Shown in pieces: positions 55,986-64,000 of a stretch of DNA of 64,000 nt (its first letter is position 1; each line of letters starts with the position of its first letter). Where the stretch lies: contig JAJHZJ010000121.1 in the NCBI GenBank assembly GCA_023548195.1, positions 3,534,220-3,598,219 of the forward strand. Reading direction: 5' to 3'. Source of the stretch: Bettongia penicillata ogilbyi (Eukaryota > Chordata > Mammalia > Diprotodontia > Potoroidae). Made by a program: the position numbers and the translations under genes. The notes under the pieces were generated by a model. That model was not told the origin of the DNA. It saw only the letters and a list, made by a program, of their open reading frames with translations, and searched no databases.

Positions 55986-56635
55986 CATAAGACTTATATG
56001 TCCCAAGGAAACTTATTAAAGGGTATTCCTCATAGACAACTGGAGATAAGAGCAGGATACTATGCGTCTCCCAATTTATGTCCAGATTGGAACGATGGTG
56101 TGGCAGGACCCCATATTCAGCTCACCTGTTGGCTCCATAGATGCAAGTCCCAGGCTTGATATGTGTCAGAGATACTGTTTTGTTTTCCTGGGTTCCAGGA
56201 TGGTTATTGGCAGAATAAAGTATCATTTGATATCTTTGTTTCCAAATCTACTCTTTGGGATCTTTGAGCACAATAAGTTGGGGAGGGGGGGAGGGTGCAG
56301 AGTAGCTGGCAGTATGGGAGTATAATACTCTTTGTATAACAGTGACTCCCTTGCTCCCCACACCCCCACTTCCTGAGAGTCATATATGTTACATTTTACT
56401 TATCTCACAAGGTTTGAGTCTCTACCAGTGGCTCAAGTCTCCACCAATTATATTTACTAAACTTTCTACTAAGAATCCTCAAATAAACTCCAGAAAAATA
56501 CTCTATGCTGCAAATGTGCTGGTTAAATTGAATAATTTCCATGACAAAACAATAAATTCTTCAAATGACCAGAAAAAGAACATCAAATATAAAGAAAAAG
56601 AAATTGAAATAGCATAAAACTACTGTATTCATCTA
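55986..56635. other. No recognised feature
   Basis: No gene or repeat is recognised. G-rich GGGGAGGGGGGGAGGG at 56280-56295. Confidence 0.45.
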
Positions 56636-56895
56636 GGTAGAACAATGGGTAGAGCACTGGGCCTGGAATCAGGAAGACCTGAGTTCGAATCCATCCTTAG
56701 ATACATACTAGCTATGTGACCCTGGACCAGTTACTTCACCTCAGTTTGCTTCACTCTGTTCAACTGTAAAATGGGGATAACAGCACCTACCGCACAGAAT
56801 CGTTATGAGGATCCAATGAAATAATATTTGTAAAACACTTAGAACTGTTCCTGATACATGGCTGGCATTATATAAATGCTTATTCCTTCCACCTT
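56636..56895 (+). mobile_element. MIR, near full length
   Basis: Forward copy with tRNA-like head (GGGTAGAGCACTGGGCCTGG), B box GAGTTCGAATCC, core 'GCTATGTGACCCTGGACCAG', and 'CATGGCTGGCATTATATAAA' at the 3' end. One of the best-kept MIRs in the window. Confidence 0.85.
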
Positions 56896-57104
56896 TCCCT
56901 CAGGGGAGAACAGAATGTGTTCTAAAGAGCAAATGAGCCCTGGATGTAACCAAAGGTGAAGTACCCTGTAAATCTGAGTCTAACCATTAAAGAAAAAGAA
57001 AAAAAGATGAATACTCAATTAAAAAGAGGCATTTGTAGCATTCTTAGGAGGGGAAAAACCCCAGACCTGAACAGAAGATTTCTCCAAACACCTCATTTTT
57101 CAAT
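56896..57104. other. No recognised feature
   Basis: Short A-rich stretch, nothing recognised. Confidence 0.4.
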
Positions 57105-57590
57105 TATCTCTGATTCTTCATGACCTCTTTTGAGGTTTTCTTGGCAAAGTTACTAGATCTGTTTGCCATTTGCTTCTCCAGCTCATTTTACAGATGAGGA
57201 AACTGAGGCCAGAAGGGTTAAATGACTTGCACAGGATCACACAACTAGTAAGTATCTGAGGTCAAATTTGAACTCAGGTCTTCCTGATTCCAGCCGTGGC
57301 ACTCTATCCACTGTGCCACCTAGTTGTCCATAGTAGGTACAGAGGAAGAATCAAAATGTCACTAAGACAAGGTACTTGACCTCATGAAGCTTACAAATTA
57401 ACAGAAATGCAAATAATTTTGCAGCAAACTTTTCATTGATGTAGATGTAAAAACCCTATTTGAGATTGTAGGTGTGTATTGCAGGGTGTGATGCAAGGAA
57501 AGAGCAATAATTCACAGGAGTTCTTGGACCTAACACACGAAACCTTACCCTTTAGCTTGCTTCTTGACTGGTTACCTTGTTAATTAGGTA
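57105..57590 (-). repeat. SINE-plus-flank block, copy 2
   Basis: Second copy of the block at 49262-49775: reversed SINE (57105-57328) and about 260 bp of the same non-SINE flank, up to TTAATTAG (57581-57588). The sequences outside the block on both sides are unrelated. Confidence 0.8.
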
Positions 57591-57639
57591 TTGCTGAGTC
57601 TATATGCCAGGCATTGTGCTAGTGCTGGGGATAAAAAGA

Positions 57640-57715
57640 ATATATGTGTATATGTATAGGTATATATACGTATATGTGTATACACACACACACACACACA
57701 CACATAAACACACAG
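57640..57715 (+). repeat. (TA/TG)n-(CA)n compound microsatellite
   Basis: ATATATGTGTATATGTATAG-type units run into a pure CA tract (about 57682-57703). Confidence 0.92.
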
Positions 57716-58367
57716 TCCATGTCCCGGATCTTACATTCCTACAGACAAAAAGGAATTAAAAAGTGAGTTGAAACAAATGTCCTGGGCCAGGGTGGGGATA
57801 TGGTTTACAAGTTGGGAAATTAGGGCCAGAGCAGAAAGGAAAGTGAAGAGTGGTCACTCTGAGCCCCTCCACATGAAAGAAGTCCCCAAAAGAACTCACC
57901 AGTGAGAGAATGGGCCTAAATGAATTAAATTTAACCTTTGCTACATGGCTGCTAGGTGCAGGTTACTATGCTGATTCCTAGGAATGAAAAGAATTTTTTT
58001 TTTAAGACAGGTCTATCATCAGTTTGGAACCCTGTTGAGTGTAGAAATTCATGCCATTTATAACTATTTAGAATGTTGTTCAAAACCTTGCTATTATTTA
58101 TCATTATATATGATATTAATATTTTTGAAAGTTTTGTTTGCAACAATGAAGTCTCTCCATGTATATAAGATGTGACTACAACATAGTTAAAAGTGATTCC
58201 ACCAATCACATACATAAAAATCAGTCTTGTAAGGTCTTTGTAGCATGCTGCTCGTCTAGTAAGGTCATTTGATCCCAATTTTTTGAAAAAAGTAGAGGGG
58301 ATATTTCCCACACAAGATGAATTCTAACACAAGACCTCAGACCTTTTAATAAAGGTCAGGGATTATA
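57716..58367. other. No recognised feature
   Basis: The 119-codon frame on the minus strand (58311-57952) has no recognisable domain and lies in AT-rich sequence. I do not regard it as a gene. Confidence 0.45.
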
Positions 58368-58560
58368 GCAAGGTGCAGTGGAAAAAGCAGTGACTTTGGA
58401 GTCAGAGAACCTGGATTTTATGTCTCATCAGTGATATTTACTACCTGTATGACCTCAGGCAAGTTCCCTCCCTGAGCATCAGTTTGGGCATCCGTAAAAA
58501 GATAGAATGAAACTAGATGATGCCTGAAGTTCCTTCAGCACTAAAACTGTGATCCTAATA
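58368..58560 (+). mobile_element. MIR-type SINE
   Basis: 'AGCAAGGTGCAGTGGAAAAA', 'GACCTCAGGCAAGTTCCCTC', 'GATGATGCCTGAAGTTCCTT': forward MIR. Confidence 0.75.
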
Positions 58561-58630
58561 ACTTGCTGAGATCTTATCCTTCTGAGAAAGCGAGAAAGAT
58601 AAATTAAAAATAAAATAAAGGTGAAGTCGA

Positions 58631-58634
58631 TCTA

Positions 58635-58689
<55 letters not shown>

Positions 58690-58690
58690 A
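58631..58690 (+). repeat. (TCTA)n microsatellite
   Basis: About 13 pure TCTA/CTAT units after a TCTATA start. Likely length-variable. Confidence 0.97.
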
Positions 58691-59341
58691 AATTTAAAAA
58701 GAGCAGGAAAGCGAAGGTCCTGACACAAACTAGACTTCCTGTAAAGGGATACATTTTGACAATTGTAAGTGTCTATTTCACAGCATCTGAGGAACAAGCA
58801 AGCACTGTGTCCAGCTTTGGCAAGGTAGATTTAGACCCTTTTGTCTTCAAAATCTGTTCAGTAATGAGATACTAAGTTCCTTTTAACCTGGGGAAAAACC
58901 ACATACACACATTCAGGTATGTGGTGGCAAATATTTAACAAATGATTTTTGGAAGGAAAAATATACCCACAATAAACTTTTGAGTTTAATGTGCATTATA
59001 ACATTTTCTCCATTACTTTCTCAAATCTAGTTCAAATTTCAATCAGCAAGACATTAAATGAAGCCCTGATTTGTCGGTTTGTAAATTTCTGGAGTATAAA
59101 ATGTTCACGCTGAAAGTTTAACAGTTGACTTTCCCCAGAACTGTATGAGCGCTCTTATGCTGGCATATTTATGTATGTTTTTAATCCCGGTTCTATTCAG
59201 GAAAATCTGTAAGTATGTTCAAGCTTGGTAAGGATAATTTGTGACTTCCTTCTGCCCATCTGAGTCACTCAAACAGTACTTGTTTATACCATCCATGTGG
59301 TACATTACCTGGACCTTTGTAGTCATATGCTGATATATGAA
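58691..59341. other. No recognised feature
   Basis: No gene or repeat is recognised. Confidence 0.45.
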
Positions 59342-59349
59342 GCCTAGAT

Positions 59350-59477
59350 CAAGGGTGGAGAACCTGTGGCTTTAAGGCCACATGTATCCTACTAAATCTT
59401 TCAGTGCAACCTTTGGGCTGAATTCAAATTTTGCAAAAATTTAAGGCCACATGTGGCTTTAAGATTTCCCACCCCTG
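59350..59477. mobile_element. hAT-type hairpin MITE with intact TSD
   Basis: 128 bp with inverted ends CAAGGGTGGAGAACCTGTGG and ...TTTCCCACCCCTG, and the inner pair GCTTTAAGGCCACATGT / ACATGTGGCTTTAAG. A perfect 8-bp duplication GCCTAGAT flanks it (59342-59349 and 59478-59485). Same family as 55579-55681. No transposase; moved in trans. Confidence 0.88.
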
Positions 59478-59485
59478 GCCTAGAT

Positions 59486-59831
59486 GGAAGTAGTGAAATG
59501 TAACTGTCCTATCTTTGCCCTTTTATACTGTCTTTGGAGGTACTCATCTCACTTCTTGATCTTTGCTTTGGACTTTTCACACCTTTTTGTAGGCCATTTC
59601 CTTTCTGACAGCTTCTTAGAATATGTCACACTTATATACAACATACATGACCTAGATCATTGCAGAACCTCCTTAAAAAAATAAGTTTTTACTGATGTCT
59701 TTTAAAATCTCATTCTACATATACTTCTCCATCCAAACAACAACACATGACTACCCCCACCGACTTGAAATCTCCCTTGCAACAAAAAAAAGACAGTTAA
59801 GCAAAACCAACTTGTAGTGAATAAACCTCCC
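59486..59831. other. No recognised feature
   Basis: No gene or repeat is recognised. Confidence 0.4.
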
Positions 59832-59847
59832 TATACATACATACATG

Positions 59848-59917
<70 letters not shown>
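59832..59917 (+). repeat. (TACA)n-(TA)n microsatellite
   Basis: ATACATACATACATG then long TA runs broken by single ACAT units. Confidence 0.95.
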
Positions 59918-59921
<4 letters not shown>

Positions 59922-61479
59922 CCCCTTCCACATCTCAGGGCTTAAGGGTGGGGTGTTCCTGAGATCTGGAAAACTGTATGAAATTTTTTCGCTTTCCCTT
60001 CATACCTGAGAAGGTCTGAATTTTTTCTTTTTCTTTTATAGGATGTTTACAGTACCTTATCGTAAAATTTGGGTTAAGTATTTGGTCAAAGGCTCTGTAT
60101 TGTCTCCTGGTCTTCACGTATCACCTGGGGCTTCTGCAAAACTCCCCCCAAATTCCTGTTTATTCCTTATGCCAACCTAAGATTTGTTGAAATGGTGATG
60201 GGGTAAGTTGTGATGTAGGGGGAATAACTGTAATACTTTATCACTCTTCAGATACTCCCTCCCTTCCTTCACTCTCTCCAAAGCTCCTTAATTTTGACCC
60301 CTTTTACAAAGTTCAGGAATATGGTCAGTCAAACAAAAGCTCTACAGATATGATTCCCTTAATGGTATACATTTCTTTTAATGTGAGTGGGGAATGTCTC
60401 TCAAATAGGGATTGTGATGGCCTCTGATACAGAAAAACTTTCTTAAGCTTCAGGATTAAAATACAGTGTTTATTAAGTGCAAACTTTCCCTGTAGGGCTA
60501 ATTCCTCACCTGGAACTTGAAGTGGATGGTTGGGTCCCATTAGATGGCAAATACTTTTAAGTTCAAGGGGGTATCCTGTGGGTACTCAATCCTAAATCTG
60601 TAACTCACAATTAGCTCAAAGAAAAGGCATTTCCTAAGAAGGCATAGTGAGTATAGTATATAATGCAAAGCATTCCCTCATAAACTTGGGGTGCACTCTC
60701 TCAAACATACACAGCAGCTGTGGGAAGAATTGAGTACAAATTTTCAGTGCAATGGCACTAACGCAAATATCTGGTCAATGCTGAACTCAAGCCTCCAATA
60801 CTTCAGCATCTCAATGTTTATTTTCTCCTCAAGTTCCTTACTCTAATTTCTGAGTTGTTCTCCTGAGCTTCCTGAGTATGTTGATGGAAATTTCCATAGG
60901 CTAAGGATAATGCTCCCTTCGATTCATGATCACCTCTCTTCTCTGCTTCCTTCCCTGAATCACTGCTTCTCTGTGTCCATGTCTGACTATAGAGTATGTA
61001 TTTCAATTGGGCTTCAGACTCTCTCAAGTGGACAAATTCTCCAACTTTTGAATGGAGTTTATCTTATTGGGTGAGCAACTCTGTTGCTAGAGACTATAGC
61101 CAATGAGAGTGAGGAGTGAGAAATATCCCTGCCTTCTTTGCTCTCTTCTGTTCTAAGTGAACAAAGTTGCTCTTACCTTCAGAATCACCTTAACTAACAC
61201 TCCTCTCACCTCAATTGTCTAACTGTTCAACTGTCTTTTAAGGGCCATCTAGGTGTCTGACCAATATTTTCCCTAGCCAATGGTTAGGGTCCCCTTATAA
61301 TTCAATCAGGGAACTTGCTCACATTTCTATAAAGAGATCACCAAGTCAAGTCACATCTTTATAATTAATTTAACATCTCATTATCTGGTTCCATTTTAGG
61401 CTTTGGGAATGGGGCTATGGTCATAGACCAATTCCCTTCCATAAGCAAGTATTTTTAGGAATACTAAGGCTGCTATCAT
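59918..61479. other. No recognised feature (1.56 kb)
   Basis: No coding region. I have a faint impression that the part up to about 60240 is a dispersed marsupial repeat, but cannot support it. Confidence 0.4.
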
Positions 61480-61605
61480 CATTGACTACTGTGTCTTGTG
61501 TACCTAACCTATTCCACTGATCTACCCCTCTATTTCTTAGCCAGTACCAAGTGGTTCTGATGATTGCTGCTTTATAATACAATTTGAGATCTGGTCACAT
61601 TTTTC
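61480..61605 (-). mobile_element. L1 ORF2 C-terminal fragment
   Basis: 'CATTGACTACTGTGTCTTGT', 'CCTATTCCACTGATCTACCC', 'CAGTACCAAGTGGTTCTGAT': matches 16366-16490 closely but stops at both ends. An isolated ~125-bp piece. Confidence 0.8.
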
Positions 61606-61984
61606 AAGGACAGGTTGGGATGAGCTCAACTCTTTTTCTTAAAAACAAAGCCCCATCTGGATTAAGGATACCATAGCAGACTGAGATTGTCAGTGACTTA
61701 ATCTAGACCAAGAGAGTGCTCTACCTGGTTTCAACTCCAAGGGAAAAAATGTCCCTCCGGCATAAGCTCATCATTTCTAATCTTATCATGATGTTGCTGA
61801 CTCAAGCCTTGAGTCACACCACCTCTCTCAGCCTCCTTTCCCCTCTGATTGGAGGTCTGGAAGTGGGAGTACCAAACTCTTCCCAGTACTCTCCTGTATA
61901 GAGTGTAGAAACTGGACTTTCAGCTAACTCTGCTTTACATTGCTGCTCTTTCTGGTTTCAACTCCATGAAACAAGATGCTCCCT
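61606..61984. other. No recognised feature
   Basis: No gene or repeat is recognised. Confidence 0.4.
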
Positions 61985-62172
61985 CGATGGGTATCCTCTG
62001 ATGTCTCATCCTCTGCCCCACCCTTTCTTCCTCTTTTCATGTATTATCTCCTCCCATTAGATTGTGAGCATCTTGGAGGCAAAGATTTCTTTTTATTAAT
62101 TGTATTTCCATTGCTAAGCACAATGCCTGCCACATAATAGGCACAATATATGTTTATTGAATTGGATTGCAT
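61985..62172 (+). mobile_element. L2-type LINE 3' end
   Basis: 'TTAGATTGTGAGCATCTTGG', 'GCACAATGCCTGCCACATAA', then 'TATATGTTTATTGAATTGG': L2 tail. Confidence 0.75.
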
Positions 62173-62229
62173 TTCTATTAACAGTTCTAGACATATAATT
62201 TCAAAATGTTCAAAACAATGGATGTTAGC

Positions 62230-62650
62230 TCATCTAGTATAGACTAAAACCATTTTTTCTGAAAGGTTTGTTAGATGAGTTGATTAATGGAACACACTAG
62301 ACATAGCAGATCTGGATTTCAGCATGATATTTATTGAAATCTCTTATAATATCTTTGTGGAGAAGATGAAAATATATAGGCTGGAGAATAGTACAATTAG
62401 GCAAATTGGGTGCCCCTTGTCAAGGATGTGAAAGTTGATGTCAACTCTAGTAAAATACCTTAGGGCTTGGGCCTTGGTGCTAGTCCAGTCAACATTTTTA
62501 GCAATAACTTACATGAAAGAGTAGATGGCATGCTTATTAAATTTATGGATAAAAGGAAGCTGGAAAAAAAGTCATAAATTCATTTGATGACAGAAGCTGG
62601 GTCTACAAAGATCACAAGAAAACAAAACAGTGAGCTGAAACTGGCAAGAA
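62230..62650 (+). mobile_element. CR1/L3-type LINE remnant
   Basis: Same blocks as 5390-5690: 'CTGGATTTCAGCATGATATT', 'GGAGAATAGTACAATTAGGC', 'GTAGATGGCATGCTTATTAA'. The FADD box has become FMD-like (TTTATGGAT). It is broken and much worn. Confidence 0.65.
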
Positions 62651-62844
62651 GACTTTGTACTTTGTATTAAAAAAAACTGTTTACATGCCTAGCAAGCCTG
62701 TGATGATAAAAAAAATTTAGATCCCTGAGTATGATCAGGGAAAACTTCATGAAGAAGGCAAGCTACAGCTTGGCCCTGAAAGTCCTGAATAGGTGAAAGG
62801 GTGAGGAGGGGACATGGAGCTTGAGATTTGCTGGAACAAATTTG
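62651..62844. other. No gene; worn dispersed block
   Basis: Around 62750-62785 a third worn copy of the 48545-48600 block ('GCTACAGCTTGGCCCTGAAA'). Confidence 0.35.
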
Positions 62845-62985
62845 GAACACTTAGATAACCATGGGCAAATCATAACCTCTCTGAGCTCCAGTTTCCTCAA
62901 CTGCAGTATGAGAGGGTTGGACTATTTGACCTTCAACATTCTTTTTGGTTTTAGATCTATGATCCTGTGATTCCAAATAATAGAA
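62845..62985 (+). mobile_element. MIR fragment
   Basis: 'CCATGGGCAAATCATAACCT', 'CAGTTTCCTCAACTGCAGTA', 'GATCTATGATCCTGTGATTC': forward. Confidence 0.75.
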
Positions 62986-63170
62986 TGTGGTAGGGTGATG
63001 CAAGTTGTGGCATGATGAAATTTGTTTCTCTTCCAAATAGAGGATTACGCCAATGTGAAATTGACATTTGGTCTTTTATTTGCTTTGTTTCACAACAAAA
63101 TCAAGTGTGATTTTTTAGGAATTACAAATGTTCTTTGCTCTTTCTTCTTTGTAGCAGGTTTGTATATTAG
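62986..63170. other. No recognised feature
   Basis: Short stretch, nothing recognised. Confidence 0.4.
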
Positions 63171-63200
63171 TATGTATGTATGTATGTTTGTATGTATGTG
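63171..63200 (+). repeat. (TATG)n simple repeat
   Basis: About seven TATG/TTTG units. Confidence 0.9.
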
Positions 63201-63688
63201 ACGTGTTTATTGCATTTGAACTGGCCAAAAAACCCCAGCATGCTAGTAACATGGCTACAGAGATATAGGAATTGTGCCCTTGGGGAAGAATTGTACTGCT
63301 TTGGGGAGTTCCAATATGCCTCAGCACCTCTTTTTCATATGGGTGGAAACAGAAGAGGGAAAAGGAAAGGTGAAAAGTTAAAACCATTTGGTTTGAACTA
63401 CTCAGTCTTCTTGGTTAATGATTTATTGAGGCAGAGGCTGAAGGTACTGACTAAGTTCAGCTTTTTACATCTGTGGAAATGCTTGGAATTTCAATGACAG
63501 AGATATTCTATGGCCATAATTCTCTGTTATGATAGCAGTTACTACTTCCGCATTCTCTTATCTCTCCACCTCTCTCCCAACTAGTTCAACTTGTTTGGGA
63601 CAGGCTAATCACCAGGCTGGCTTCAAGGTGATGCTTTTTTTCTGTAAAACAAGAGGGATTTATTAAATGTCTACTATGCTATGTGCTA
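63201..63688. other. No recognised feature
   Basis: No gene or repeat is recognised. The overlapping frames here (105 codons forward, 90 reverse) lack any motif. Confidence 0.4.
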
Positions 63689-63712
63689 CCGGGGTGGGGA
63701 ATCTGCAGCCTC
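63689..63712 (+). mobile_element. hAT MITE end fragment
   Basis: CCGGGGTGGGGAATCTGCAG then CCTC matches the left end of the hairpin family at 59350. The other end is not present nearby. Confidence 0.5.
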
Positions 63713-63759
63713 GATTTTAGTAGTAGATTTTAGTGTAAGTGAGGTGGGTTTTTAAATTC

Positions 63760-63820
63760 TTATTTATTTATTTATTTGCTCATTCATTCATTCATTCATT
63801 CATTCATTTATTTATTTATT
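63760..63820 (+). repeat. (TTTA)n-(TTCA)n-(TTTA)n simple repeat
   Basis: Three blocks: TTTA, then TTCA/CATT, then TTTA units. It adjoins the A/T-rich 3' end of the HAL1/L1 element that follows, and probably grew from its reversed tail. Confidence 0.92.
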
Positions 63821-63835
63821 TTTCATTTTTCGCCT

Positions 63836-64000
63836 CTTCTTATTTATTTAACTTTTTACATTCATTTTCACAAAATTTTGGGTTCCAATTTTTTCTCCCC
63901 TTTTTCTCCCCTCCCCCCACCCCAATACCCCGAGCAATCTAATTTTCCCTATCTCCAATCTGCCCTCTCTTCTGTTATCCCTCCCTTCTCTTGTCCCCAT
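63836..64000 (-). mobile_element. HAL1/L1 element D, 3' end, runs off window
   Basis: Almost identical to the 3' end of copy A (1871-2020): 'TTATTTATTTAACTTTTTAC', 'CACAAAATTTTGGGTTCCAA', 'CCAATCTGCCCTCTCTTCTG'. Only the 3' UTR is in view, so it cannot be told whether it is ORF1-only. Confidence 0.85.

Noticed and set aside
56636..56710. tRNA gene
   Set aside because: The B box and head are those of a MIR. The sequence continues into the MIR core and lacks an acceptor stem.
57952..58311. 119-codon minus-strand frame
   Set aside because: No motif, AT-rich codons and no sign of splicing or promoter. Frames of this length are expected by chance in 64 kb.
63115..63497. Overlapping 90- and 105-codon frames on opposite strands
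   Set aside because: Include the (TATG)n repeat and have no recognisable domain.
1..64000. CRISPR array, bacterial operon or phage
   Set aside because: All regularly spaced repeats are microsatellites or L1 monomers. The sequence is clearly mammalian nuclear DNA.
1..64000. Endogenous retrovirus with gag, pol or env
   Set aside because: No reading frame or fragment that looks like retroviral protein. All RT fragments seen are of the LINE type. Only two weak LTR-like spots (1-616 and 38.4-38.9 kb) remain.

Overview
The window reads as vertebrate nuclear DNA from a marsupial. It is AT-rich, has no long host open reading frame, and most of it is built from mammalian retroposons in marsupial-type versions: L1 with the marsupial 3' end, ORF1-only half-L1 (HAL1-type) elements, CORE/MIR and tRNA-headed SINEs with the GGCAGCTAGGTGGCGCAGTGG head, L2 and CR1/L3 LINE remnants, an RTE/BovB tail, and small hAT hairpins. 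I see no host protein-coding exon. The window is best described as intergenic or deep intronic, and the species cannot be fixed from the sequence.

Region by region. 1-8.2 kb holds an L1 tail and two HAL1-type insertions on the minus strand (1861-4713 and 6028-8168), each between 17-bp target-site duplications. The second sits inside an older CR1/L3 LINE and still has an open 366-codon ORF1. 8.2-20 kb is a mosaic of old SINEs and minus-strand L1 remnants. 20-25.7 kb holds an Alu-domain-only 7SL RNA retrocopy (20385-20548), a stack of SINEs, an RTE tail inserted into a MIR, and a plus-strand L1 tail. 26.1-28.1 kb is the longest stretch where I see no repeat. 28.5-38.2 kb is two L2-like LINE remnants around a nearly full-length dead L1 (about 30.2-35.9 kb, minus). 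38.2-41.6 kb is mostly unassigned. 41.9-44.3 kb is a minus-strand LINE whose ORF ends in a C2H2 zinc finger, followed by a 5' portion of another L1. 46.9-49.3 kb is largely unassigned. 49.3-53.6 kb is a SINE broken by a third HAL1-type element that carries about 1 kb of unrelated sequence at its 3' end. 53.6-64 kb has SINEs, two hAT hairpins, a second copy of a SINE-plus-flank block, satellites, L2 and CR1 tails, and at the window edge the 3' end of a fourth HAL1/L1 element.

How the parts work together: none of the LINE copies can move by itself. The HAL1-type copies encode only the RNA-binding ORF1 protein and no reverse transcriptase, so they must have been copied by L1 ORF2 protein acting in trans. 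The target-site duplications show that this happened. The SINEs and the 7SL retrocopy depend on the same borrowed machinery. The points most worth following are the open ORF1, the variable ~72-bp promoter monomers, the HAL1 copy lacking its 3' UTR, the extra 3' segment of the third copy, the 7SL retrocopy with an Alu-like deletion, the two SINE-plus-flank blocks, and the zinc-finger LINE.
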